From NCBI RefSeq assembly GCF_021129175.1, contig NZ_JAJOHV010000003.1:62001-126000 (forward strand): a stretch of DNA of 64,000 nt. The letters run 5' to 3'. Positions 50,150 through 57,952 of the stretch are shown here, piece by piece. Every line of letters begins with the position of its first letter. Within the stretch, counting starts at the first letter, position 1. The position numbers and the translations under genes were made by a program. The DNA is from Chromobacterium piscinae (lineage in GTDB: Bacteria > Pseudomonadota > Gammaproteobacteria > Burkholderiales > Chromobacteriaceae). The notes under the pieces are model-generated. The model ran no database searches, had not been told where the DNA came from, and was given only the letters and a program-made list of their open reading frames with translations.

Positions 50150-51292
50150 ATGACCGATTTCCACACCCTGGCCGTGACCGCAGGCGCCCACGAGGACCCG
50201 TTCGGCGCGGTGATGCCGCCGATCTACGCGACCTCCACCTACCGCCAGAGCGCGCCGGGCGAACATACCGGCTATGAGTATTCCCGCTCGCAGAACCCGA
50301 CTCGCGAAGCGCTGGAGCGGGCGGTGGCCGAACTGGAGGGCGGCGCCCGCGGCTACGCCTTCGGTTCCGGCCTGGCGGCGATTTCCACCGTGCTGGAGCT
50401 GCTGCCGGCCGGCAGCCACCTGATCGCGGTCAACGACCTGTATGGCGGCACCTACCGCCTGTTCGAGAAGGTGCGCAAGGCCAGCGCCAATCTGGAAGTG
50501 ACCTATGTCGCCTCCGAGGACAGCGCCGCGCTGGAGGCCGCGATCCGGCCGAACACGCGGATGATCTGGGTGGAAACGCCGTCCAATCCGCTGAACCAGC
50601 TGGTGGATCTGCAGCAGGTGTCCGCCATCGCCCGCCGCCACGGCTTGATCGGTGTGGTCGACAACACCTTCGCCTCGCCGGTCAACCAGCGGCCGCTGGA
50701 CTTCGGCTTCGACATCGTCGTCCACTCCGCCACCAAGTACCTGAACGGCCATTCCGACGTGGTGGCCGGCGTGGCCGTGGTCAGCCGCGACAAGCCGGAG
50801 CTGGCCGAGCAGCTGGCTTTCCTACACAACGCGGTGGGCGCCATCCTGGACGCCTTCCCCAGCTTCCTGGTGCTGCGCGGCCTGCGCACGCTGGCGCTGC
50901 GCATCGAGCAGCACAACCGCAACGGCCTGGCCATCGCGCGCTGGCTGGAAGCACAGCCTTGGGTGGAGAAAGTGCTGTATCCGGGCTTGGAGAGCCATCC
51001 GCAGCATGAGCTGGCGCGCCGCCAGATGCAGGGCTACGGCGGCATCGTGTCGTTCTACCTGAAGGGAGACGTCAAGGCCTTCCTGTCCAGGCTGAAACTG
51101 TTCACGCTGGCCGAGAGCCTGGGCGGCGTCGAGAGTCTGGTCTGCCTGCCGGCGGCGATGACCCATGCGTCGATTCCGGCGGAGCGCCGCGCGGCGCTGG
51201 GCATACACGACAACCTGATCCGCCTCTCGGTCGGCGTCGAGGGCGAAGCGGCGCTGATCGCGGACCTGGAGCGGGCGCAGCGGGACAGCTGA
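50150..51292 (+). CDS. Cystathionine gamma-lyase / trans-sulfuration PLP enzyme
   Basis: A 380-residue PLP enzyme of the Cys/Met metabolism family. YEYSRSQNPTREALE, SGLAAISTVLEL, and the PLP lysine Lys196 in HSATKYLNGHSDVV are intact. In this context it most probably cleaves cystathionine to cysteine, 2-oxobutyrate and ammonia, completing reverse transsulfuration; cystathionine gamma-synthase activity is the main alternative and cannot be excluded by sequence. A GAAAGGA site precedes the ATG. Confidence 0.9.
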   Translation: MTDFHTLAVTAGAHEDPFGAVMPPIYATSTYRQSAPGEHTGYEYSRSQNPTREALERAVAELEGGARGYAFGSGLAAISTVLELLPAGSHLIAVNDLYGGTYRLFEKVRKASANLEVTYVASEDSAALEAAIRPNTRMIWVETPSNPLNQLVDLQQVSAIARRHGLIGVVDNTFASPVNQRPLDFGFDIVVHSATKYLNGHSDVVAGVAVVSRDKPELAEQLAFLHNAVGAILDAFPSFLVLRGLRTLALRIEQHNRNGLAIARWLEAQPWVEKVLYPGLESHPQHELARRQMQGYGGIVSFYLKGDVKAFLSRLKLFTLAESLGGVESLVCLPAAMTHASIPAERRAALGIHDNLIRLSVGVEGEAALIADLERAQRDS

Positions 51293-51351
51293 GCGCTTTA
51301 TCGCTAGAATCAGCCGTCATGCCCACCCACTCATCCAATAAGGAGAACGAT

Positions 51352-51699
51352 ATGAGCATTTACCGTCACAAGCAGGGCGCCCGCCTGGCCGAAGCCGTGG
51401 TCACCAATGGCCTGATCTTCCTGGCGGGCCAGGTGCCGGAAAACACCGACGCCGACGCGCGCGGCCAGACCGAGAATGTGCTCGCTCAGATCGATGCCCT
51501 GCTGGCAGAGCTGGATTCGGACAAGAGCAAGATCGTCGACGTCACCATTTTCCTGGCCAACTTGGCCGATTACGACGCGATGAACGCCGCCTGGGACGCC
51601 TGGGTGCCGGCCGGCAACGTGCCCGCCCGCGCCACGGTGGAAGCCAAGCTGGCGAATCCGGCGTGGAAAGTGGAAATCAAACTGGTGGCCGCGCGCTGA
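51352..51699 (+). CDS. RidA-family (YjgF) enamine/imine deaminase
   Basis: A 115-residue protein of the Rid family. The conserved C-terminal VPARATVEAKLANPAWKVEI contains the active-site arginine, and GLIFLAGQVP is the N-terminal strand. AGGAG lies six bases before the ATG at 51352; a longer reading from 51319 has no support. It follows the gamma-lyase gene by 59 nt. PLP lyases release reactive enamines, which RidA proteins hydrolyse, so its place here makes functional sense. Confidence 0.9.
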   Translation: MSIYRHKQGARLAEAVVTNGLIFLAGQVPENTDADARGQTENVLAQIDALLAELDSDKSKIVDVTIFLANLADYDAMNAAWDAWVPAGNVPARATVEAKLANPAWKVEIKLVAAR

Positions 51700-51757
51700 T
51701 CAGCCGCGCAGTCCTGCCGGGGGATTGACGGCGGCGACGCCGTTCCCGTTGGATTCG

Positions 51758-51795
51758 AAAGCCCGGAGCCTGCATCGCAGGTTCCGGGCTTTTTC
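51758..51795 (+). terminator. Intrinsic terminator after the RidA-family gene
   Basis: A long stem beginning AAAGCCCGGA and closing TCCGGGCTTT, with inner pairs CCTGC / GCAGG, ending TTTTTC. It closes the transsulfuration unit. Confidence 0.88.
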
Positions 51796-52062
51796 ATTTG
51801 GTCAGCGCACCTGTTGATCCCGGGCGGTTGACAGTCGTCTTCCATTTTCTCTTTGCCGCAGCGGCGCGCCCAGCTGGATTTGATTGGGTTATGGAAACAT
51901 TCCTAAGTAATTTCAATTAGTTATTTTGCAATTGAAACGTCATTTTGTCTTCGCTAGAACGGATACAGGCGCTTCATTCAGGCCGTAGGCATGAATGGGC
52001 GCCTTTTTCATATCCGGCTGTTTGATTTTCCGGCCGGGAAGACTTCCAGGGAGATAAGCACA
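51796..52062. other. AT-rich intergenic region with a terminator-like hairpin
   Basis: About 270 nt without a gene. 51880-51960 is clearly AT-rich. At 51967-52008 a hairpin with outer arms AGGCGC / GCGCCT and inner arms TTCAT / ATGAA is followed by TTTTT, ending about 55 nt before the next start codon. It may be a leader attenuator or the end of a short RNA. Confidence 0.5.
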
Positions 52063-53658
52063 ATGTTCATCCTCAAACCGATTGCCGTCGCATCGATTCC
52101 GCTTGTCGCGTTGCTGGCCAGCGGCGCCAGCCAGGCGCAAAACGCGCTTCCCGTCGACGCGGCGCCGACCTGTACGGTGACGCCGGGCATGTTCCAGAGC
52201 TGGTTCCTGCTCGACCGGGTGACGCCCAACGGCGCGGTCACGCCGGCCAACAGCGTCAAGTTCAACCACGACACCGTCAATCCGCCGGCCAGCAACAAGA
52301 CCATCAATTGCAATTTCTACCAATGGTCGCAGCGGATGTTTCTGTGGCTGACGTCCTCGCCGATGCGCATGTACGGCGGCAACGGCACGGTGATGGACTC
52401 GGTGGCGTTCTACAGCGTGCTGGATAGCGACGATGGCAAGGCGCGCTGCCTGGTCAACCGCGAACTGGGGGTGAACACCTGCGGCGGCAAGCCGGCCTCG
52501 GTGTTCAACATCAGGGTGAACAAGCCGCGCTTCGACAAGACCGATACAGTAGACAATGACAGCGCGGTCAACCAGGCTGACGGCAGCGGGCCGAAGCAGG
52601 CGGACGGCGCGGCCTTGATGGCGCAGGGCGGCAAGATGGTCTACTACACTATCCTGGTCAACGACGTGTACGCTTTTTTCGCCTCAGCCAGCGGCACCAA
52701 GAACCCCAGGCTGCGTTTTCCAACCACCCAGGCCGAGCTCGACAAGGTGCTGGCCTGGGCCAAGCAGCACCATCATCAGGTGCCGGACGCCGATGCGCTG
52801 GCGCTGGAGCTGAAGGCTTCCTGGGTGGACGCCGGCGGCTTGGACACCAACCACTACATCACCACCGTGGGCGAGATTCCGGTGTTCGATACCCGCGATC
52901 CGCAGAAATGGGTGCAAACCGGCAGCCGCCAGGCATTGCTGGCGCTGGTGGGCTTGCATGTGGTCGGCAGCGCGGCCGGGCATCCGGAAATGATCTGGGC
53001 CACCTATGAGCACGACAACAACTCGCCCAACGGCGCTTATTCCTATGTCAACGCCAGGGGCGCGACGGTGGCGGTGCAGCAGGAAGTGCCGCGCGGCATG
53101 CTGTTTTCGGCCAATGGCGCGACCGGGCCGTTCAACGTCCAGCACATGTACGTCGATCCGGATGCCAGCCCGCTGACGATCAAGGCCAGCACCGGGCAAA
53201 CCATCTCGCCCAGCGATACCTTGCGCACCTTCCCCTGGGGCGTGTCCGCGGCCTTGCCGATACAGCCGGCGCAAAGCGCGGCGCAGGCCAACAGCGAGGT
53301 GATTTCGATCAACAGCAGCGTGCGCAGCCTGCTGAAGCAGGGCGACATCCGGCGCAACTATTTGTTGATCGGCGCCACCTGGACCAATGGCGGCAACGAT
53401 CCCTACAACCCATTCCAGCCGGTAGGCGGCAACAACCAGCCCAATCATGTCGGCGGCAACGCGCTGGCCAATTCGACGATGGAAACCTACGTCACCCTGG
53501 GCAACAAGCTGTACAACTGCTTTTCCTGCCACAACGTCGGCAAGGCCACCAACACCAATGTCAAGGCCACGGTGGGCGTCAGCCACATCTACGAGAGCAT
53601 CAAGCCGTTCACCGATCCCAAGCTGAACCAGCTGTGGGAGCGCGCTTTGACCAAGTGA
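52063..53658 (+). CDS. Exported protein with a single C-terminal heme c motif
   Basis: A 531-residue secreted protein with signal peptide FILKPIAVASIPLVALLASGASQAQ. A cytochrome c-type CXXCH site lies at 486-490 (CFSCH), near the C-terminus. The central segment LHVVGSAAGHPEMIWATYEH is strongly patterned and looks like a conserved family core, but no function is recognised. The start at 52063 has AGGGAG about nine bases upstream; the longer reading from 51991 lacks a signal peptide at its N-terminus. It stands alone with its own terminator. A periplasmic redox role is inferred only from the heme motif. Confidence 0.8.
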   Translation: MFILKPIAVASIPLVALLASGASQAQNALPVDAAPTCTVTPGMFQSWFLLDRVTPNGAVTPANSVKFNHDTVNPPASNKTINCNFYQWSQRMFLWLTSSPMRMYGGNGTVMDSVAFYSVLDSDDGKARCLVNRELGVNTCGGKPASVFNIRVNKPRFDKTDTVDNDSAVNQADGSGPKQADGAALMAQGGKMVYYTILVNDVYAFFASASGTKNPRLRFPTTQAELDKVLAWAKQHHHQVPDADALALELKASWVDAGGLDTNHYITTVGEIPVFDTRDPQKWVQTGSRQALLALVGLHVVGSAAGHPEMIWATYEHDNNSPNGAYSYVNARGATVAVQQEVPRGMLFSANGATGPFNVQHMYVDPDASPLTIKASTGQTISPSDTLRTFPWGVSAALPIQPAQSAAQANSEVISINSSVRSLLKQGDIRRNYLLIGATWTNGGNDPYNPFQPVGGNNQPNHVGGNALANSTMETYVTLGNKLYNCFSCHNVGKATNTNVKATVGVSHIYESIKPFTDPKLNQLWERALTK

Positions 53659-53669
53659 GCGCGTAGCCG

Positions 53670-53700
53670 CGGCGCGGTCCGGACGGGCCGCGCCGTTTTT
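53670..53700 (+). terminator. Intrinsic terminator after the heme-motif protein gene
   Basis: An 8-bp stem CGGCGCGG / CCGCGCCG with a 10-nt loop, then TTTTT; it starts 12 nt after the stop. Confidence 0.85.
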
Positions 53701-53734
53701 ATTCCGGCATCTGGAAGGACGCCATCCGCGCGGC

Positions 53735-53998
53735 TCATTGCGGCGGAGGCGGCTTGCCGTTCGGCGGCGGAGGAGGATGGTCGGGCACCGCGGCCATCCG
53801 GGCCGGCATCATCTTGCACTTGCCGGTCATTTTTTCGCCGCGGGGCGTGGTGAACGACACGGCGTCGCCGGCTTGCTTGCCGTTGCAGGCCTGGAACGCC
53901 TCGTCGGGCGGCACGCGCTGGTGGTCCGGAGCGGGGGCGGCCTGGATCGATGCCGCGGCCAGCAAGGCCGACAGGAGCGGCGGAATGGCGATGCGCAT
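53735..53998 (-). CDS. Small exported proline-rich protein
   Basis: An 87-residue protein with a signal peptide (RIAIPPLLSALLAAASIQA). The mature part has two cysteines in the pattern FQACNGKQAGDAVSF then GEKMTGKCK, seen in a widespread group of small secreted proteins without known function, and a C-terminal proline run (DHPPPPPNGKPPPPQ). AGGAGA lies seven bases before the ATG on the minus strand. It is divergent from the exported protease pair. Confidence 0.75.
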   Translation of the reverse strand: MRIAIPPLLSALLAAASIQAAPAPDHQRVPPDEAFQACNGKQAGDAVSFTTPRGEKMTGKCKMMPARMAAVPDHPPPPPNGKPPPPQ

Positions 53999-54272
53999 GG
54001 AGCGTCTCCTGGGAAGATGTTTCACGATAGGCGGACGTTTGCATGAAGAACAAGACGACTCCTGATCTTCCGAACAGTTTTTGTCTGATTTTTTACTTTA
54101 AAAACATCATATAAGTAAATGTAATTCTTTGATTTTTTATTGAAAATTCAATGAATTGGACCTTGTCGGCAAATTTGAATCGCAGATTTTCGACCGCTAA
54201 GACTATTGGTATGCGTTTGGTATTGACGGCGCAGTGAACCGAAACCGCATTCCCAGCAAGGAGAGTCCAGCC

Positions 54273-54947
54273 ATGCAGTCGAAATCCGCAATCATTCTGG
54301 CGGCCGCGCTCGGCCTGGCCGCCATCGCCGCGGGCTCCGCATATGCGCAACCGCTTCCCGCCCCAGGCGCGGTCCAGGAGCGGGGCATCGCCGACGCCGC
54401 CCGCCAGGGCCTGGCCGGCTTCGTCAAGCAGAACCTGGCCGAGTACGGCGTCCGCCTGCCGGATGGCTTTCCGCTTTCGGTGGCGGATGGGCGGGAACTG
54501 GCCTCGCTGCGGCTGGGCCGGGGATTTCCGGTGTACAGCGTGAATCCGCAGCGCCTGCTGGCCGCCGATGCCGACCTGAGCGGCTTGATGGCACCCACCG
54601 GCAGCTGGCGCTTCGTCGTGTTGTCCGGGGCGAGGCCGGTGGGGCTGGTGACCGTGGAGAAGATGGATGGCCGCTGGCAAGCCATCTCCTTTGGCGCGGC
54701 CGAGCTGGCCCGCAATGTCGAGGCCGCGCAAGCCGGCCACGGCGGCCAGACCCGTTTCTTGCGCGTCTACCAGGCTCAGTCCGATTTTCTGGAGGTGGCG
54801 CAGACGGACGGCAAGCCGCGATTCGCCGCGCTGATGTCGGCGCGGGAGAGGCTGTCGCTGAAGCAGCAGCCGGCGCTGCTGGACGGCGCGGACCTGATCG
54901 AACCGCTGCGCGCCGCGGTGCGCGCCGGCCTGGCTAGTTTCCGTTGA
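54273..54947 (+). CDS. Exported protein of unknown function, upstream partner of a cysteine protease
   Basis: A 224-residue protein with a signal peptide (KSAIILAAALGLAAIAAGSAYA). No family was recognised. The mature region has no cysteine and begins with a helical, alanine-rich stretch (ADAARQGLAGFVKQNLAEYG). AAGGAGAG lies seven bases before the ATG. The next gene, a papain-like protease, starts 13 nt after its stop, so the two are almost certainly co-transcribed. A role as inhibitor, folding helper or propeptide-like partner is possible but unproven. Confidence 0.75.
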   Translation: MQSKSAIILAAALGLAAIAAGSAYAQPLPAPGAVQERGIADAARQGLAGFVKQNLAEYGVRLPDGFPLSVADGRELASLRLGRGFPVYSVNPQRLLAADADLSGLMAPTGSWRFVVLSGARPVGLVTVEKMDGRWQAISFGAAELARNVEAAQAGHGGQTRFLRVYQAQSDFLEVAQTDGKPRFAALMSARERLSLKQQPALLDGADLIEPLRAAVRAGLASFR

Positions 54948-54960
54948 GGAGGGCGTGAAC

Positions 54961-55545
54961 ATGAACAAGCGCTTGAACGCGATGATCCTGGCCTCGGCCC
55001 TGTCGGCGTCGGCGGCGGTCGCGCTGGCGGACAGCAAGGTGCTGAATGTGCCGCTGACCACGCAGGAGCACAGCCAATGGTGCTGGGCCGGCTCCAGCAA
55101 GGCGGTGCTGGGCCTGTACAACAAGACGCCCACCCAGTGCGCGATCGTCAACTGGGCCTTCGGCATCAATTACGCCTGCGGCAATAGCAATTTCAACTGG
55201 AACAGCTATGCCAACCAGCCCAACGACATGTTCGGCAGCAACGGCAGCCTGCAGGGCATCCTGAAGAACTGGGGCGTGCCCAACACCGCGGTGTACGACT
55301 ACCTGTCCTGGACCCACGTGCTGCAGGACATCCAGGCCAACCGCCCCTTCGTGATCCGTTACGGCTGGACCAATGGCGGCGGCCACTTCATCGTCGGCCG
55401 CGGCTATCAGACCGGCAGCGGCAATTACCTGTACATGATGAACCCGTGGCCGGGCGAGGGGATGACCTACGCCTCGTACAACAGCGTGGTGTCGGCCAGC
55501 GATCACGATTGGACCCACACGCTGAGGATGAGCGTCAGCCCCTGA
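54961..55545 (+). CDS. Exported papain-like cysteine protease
   Basis: A 194-residue protein with a signal peptide ending near residue 23 (ALAD). The catalytic core is papain-like, similar to the C39-like and AvrRpt2 (C70) groups: Cys41 in EHSQWCWAGSSKA, His142 in NGGGHFIVGRGY, and Asn161 in MMNPWPGEG. There is room for little more than the protease domain. GAGGAGGG lies seven bases before the ATG at 54961, while the GTG at 54955 is too near it. It follows the exported partner gene by 13 nt. The substrate is unknown. Confidence 0.87.
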   Translation: MNKRLNAMILASALSASAAVALADSKVLNVPLTTQEHSQWCWAGSSKAVLGLYNKTPTQCAIVNWAFGINYACGNSNFNWNSYANQPNDMFGSNGSLQGILKNWGVPNTAVYDYLSWTHVLQDIQANRPFVIRYGWTNGGGHFIVGRGYQTGSGNYLYMMNPWPGEGMTYASYNSVVSASDHDWTHTLRMSVSP

Positions 55546-55564
55546 ACGGGAATGCGGATGCGAG

Positions 55565-55590
55565 AACGGCGGGCCGAGCCCGCCGTTTGC
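55565..55590 (+). terminator. Hairpin after the protease gene
   Basis: A perfect 10-bp stem AACGGCGGGC / GCCCGCCGTT with a 3-nt loop. The T-run is short (TTTG), so termination may be partial; it ends just inside the convergent miaA 3' flank. Confidence 0.6.
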
Positions 55591-55593
55591 CGT

Positions 55594-56571
55594 TCAGAAA
55601 CCGCCATCGTAGCGCAGCGATGCGGCCGGGGGGCGGCCGGCCAGGAAATCGTCCACCGCGTCGCCGAGCAGCGCGGCCAGACCGTCTCGTTGCGCGTCCA
55701 CTGGGATCACGTCCAGGCTGCGGGTCCAGGTCAGCTGGCGCTTGGCCAGTTGGCGGGTGGCGGCGACGCCGCGCTCGACGAATTCGTCCAGGCCGTAGAG
55801 ACCGTCCTGATGTTCCCAGGCCTGGCGGTAGCCGACGCAGCGCATCGAGGGCAGATTCAGCGTCAGCTCCGGATATTGCGCGCGCAGCCGGCTGACCTCG
55901 TCCAGAAAGCCTTGCTCCAGCATGATGCGGAAGCGTTCGGCGACGCGCGCGTGCAGCCAGCCGCGCTCGCGCGGCACCAGCGCCAGCGGCAGAAAGCGGA
56001 AGCCGGCGGCGGCTTCCTTGCCCTGGGCGATCAGCTCCGACATCGGCCTGCCGCTGAGCAGGCAGACTTCCAGCGCGCGGTGGATGCGTTGCGAATCGTT
56101 GGGATTGAGCCGCGCCGCGGTGGCCGGGTCCAGCTCGGCCAGGCGGGCGTGCATCGCCGGCCAGCCCAACAGCGCGGCGTCGGCGTCCAGTTCGGCGCGC
56201 AGCGCGGCGTCGGCTTGCGGCAGGTCGGACAGGCCTTCCAGCAGCGCCTTGTAATAGAGCATGGTGCCGCCCACCAGCAACGGCAGCCGGCCGCGGGCCT
56301 GTATCTCCGAGATCAGCCGGTTGGCGTCGGCGTGGAACTGCGCGGCGGAATAGCTTTGCAGCGGGCTGATGATGTCTATCAGATGGTGGGGGCAGGCGGC
56401 CATTTCCTCGGCGGAGGGCTTGGCGGTGCCGATGTCCATGCCGCGGTAGACCAGCGCCGAATCGACGCTGACGATTTCGACGGGAAAACGACGGGCCAGC
56501 TCCAGTGCCAACCCGGTCTTGCCGGAGGCGGTGGGGCCCATTAGCAGTATCGCTTGCGGGGTGTCGCTCAT
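55594..56571 (-). CDS. miaA: tRNA dimethylallyltransferase MiaA
   Basis: A 325-residue enzyme that adds the dimethylallyl group to A37 of tRNAs reading UNN codons. The P-loop is [18 protein letters not shown], followed by [20 protein letters not shown] and [10 protein letters not shown], then [16 protein letters not shown]; near the C-terminus [11 protein letters not shown]. Length fits the family. No hfq follows it, unlike in enterobacteria. It is a single minus-strand gene between the protease and a GNAT gene. Confidence 0.97.
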   Translation of the reverse strand: MSDTPQAILLMGPTASGKTGLALELARRFPVEIVSVDSALVYRGMDIGTAKPSAEEMAACPHHLIDIISPLQSYSAAQFHADANRLISEIQARGRLPLLVGGTMLYYKALLEGLSDLPQADAALRAELDADAALLGWPAMHARLAELDPATAARLNPNDSQRIHRALEVCLLSGRPMSELIAQGKEAAAGFRFLPLALVPRERGWLHARVAERFRIMLEQGFLDEVSRLRAQYPELTLNLPSMRCVGYRQAWEHQDGLYGLDEFVERGVAATRQLAKRQLTWTRSLDVIPVDAQRDGLAALLGDAVDDFLAGRPPAASLRYDGGF

Positions 56572-56688
56572 GGTATTGCTCGTTGCGGTCAGGGGGCGAT
56601 TGTCGCATAGCCGGCGGGGACATGCGCGAAAGGCTTGACCTTGCCGCTCAGCTGTTTACGATGTGAGTATCGACCCTGGGAGGCGTCA

Positions 56689-57204
56689 ATGAAAATCGAA
56701 GCAGCCAGCGAGCAGCATCTGTCCGTCTATCGCCGCTATTTTCAGGCTTGTCGCGATGAGGACTTCGAATACTATCGCGGCCTTCCCTGCGACGCCGATG
56801 GCTGGCTGCACAAGGTGGTGCAGCATGCCGACGGCGAGGCGCTGCCAGATGGCTGGGTGCCTTGCCAGACCTGGTTTCTGTTGAGCGACGATGGCGAGAT
56901 CGCCGGGGCGGCGAGGCTGCGGGAGGGCGAGACCGCAGTGATCCAGGACGTGATCGGGCACATCGGTTTCGAAGTCCTGCCGCAGTGGCGGGGCAACGGC
57001 TATGGCCGGGTGCTGCTGCAGTACGTGCAGGCGATGGCGCCGCCGCCAGCCTGCGGCAACTGGGTGCTGGTGTGCGACGCCGACAATCAGGCGTCGGTGC
57101 GCACGATAGAGGCCTGCGGCGGCCAGCGGCTGGAAGACATGCCGCAGCCGGACGGCCGGGTGCTGAGGCGTTACAGCCTGGCGTCGTTGGGACTGATGCA
57201 ATAG
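56689..57204 (+). CDS. GNAT-family N-acetyltransferase
   Basis: A 171-residue acetyltransferase. The acetyl-CoA binding segment is IGFEVLPQWRGNGYGRVLLQYV (in two motifs), followed by CDADNQASVRTIEACGG. The ATG at 56689 has GGGAGG five bases upstream; a longer reading from 56635 has no family match. The substrate is unknown. scpB follows after 78 nt. Confidence 0.87.
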   Translation: MKIEAASEQHLSVYRRYFQACRDEDFEYYRGLPCDADGWLHKVVQHADGEALPDGWVPCQTWFLLSDDGEIAGAARLREGETAVIQDVIGHIGFEVLPQWRGNGYGRVLLQYVQAMAPPPACGNWVLVCDADNQASVRTIEACGGQRLEDMPQPDGRVLRRYSLASLGLMQ

Positions 57205-57282
57205 TTTCGCGCGCGGCGGAAGTCGTGTAGAATCCTCGGCTTCCCGCGCTTAAACCCCAGAACTCCCCGGCACCCCGGTTTA

Positions 57283-57915
57283 ATGTCCACCATTACCGAT
57301 TTAAAGTATTTGAAGATTGTGCTGGAGACGGCTTTGCTGACAGCGCAGGAACCCTTGTCGGTTTCCCAGTTGAAACGGCTGTTCACCGAGGACGTCAAGG
57401 CCGCGTTGATCAACGACATCCTGGAAGATATCCAGGGCGACTGGCGCGGCAGGGGCATAGAGCTGGTCAAGCTGGCTTCCGGCTGGCGCTTCCGCGCCCG
57501 GGCCGAATTCACGCCTTATTTGAACCGGCTCAACCCGGAAAAGCCGCCTCGCTACTCGCGGGCGGTGATGGAAACCCTGGCGATCATCGCCTACAAACAA
57601 CCTGTGACCCGCGGCGACATCGAAGCGATACGTGGAGTATCGGTGTCCACCAATGTGATGCAGACCCTGCTGGAGCGGGGCTGGATCGAAGTCATCGGCC
57701 ATAAGGACGTACCGGGCCGCCCCGGCCTGTACGCCACCACACGCAAATTTCTGGATGATCTGAGCTTCGTCTCGCTGAACGACCTGCCGCCGCTGGCGGA
57801 ATTGGGCAGCCTGGTGGTGCCGGACAGCCAAACGCAGGACGACGGCCCCGACGCGGGCGCAGACGATCTCCCCCTCGACGATGAGGCGGACAATTTAGAG
57901 CCAGTCGCGGAATAA
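57283..57915 (+). CDS. scpB: Segregation and condensation protein B (ScpB)
   Basis: A 210-residue subunit of the Smc-ScpAB chromosome-organising complex. Two winged-helix domains are visible: [15 protein letters not shown]-like N-terminus and [23 protein letters not shown], then [23 protein letters not shown]. The C-terminus is an acidic tail. scpA is not in the window. rluB follows after 37 nt, a common neighbour of scpB. Confidence 0.96.
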   Translation: MSTITDLKYLKIVLETALLTAQEPLSVSQLKRLFTEDVKAALINDILEDIQGDWRGRGIELVKLASGWRFRARAEFTPYLNRLNPEKPPRYSRAVMETLAIIAYKQPVTRGDIEAIRGVSVSTNVMQTLLERGWIEVIGHKDVPGRPGLYATTRKFLDDLSFVSLNDLPPLAELGSLVVPDSQTQDDGPDAGADDLPLDDEADNLEPVAE

Positions 57916-57952
57916 CGCTTCCGCCAGTTGCTCGCATGGAAAGAGCAAGCAC

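Noticed and set aside
51796-54272. LuxR-type quorum-sensing boxes before the exported-protein genes
   Set aside because: Chromobacterium often controls exoproteins by quorum sensing, so 20-bp lux-box dyads were looked for, but none with convincing CTG...CAG arms was found.
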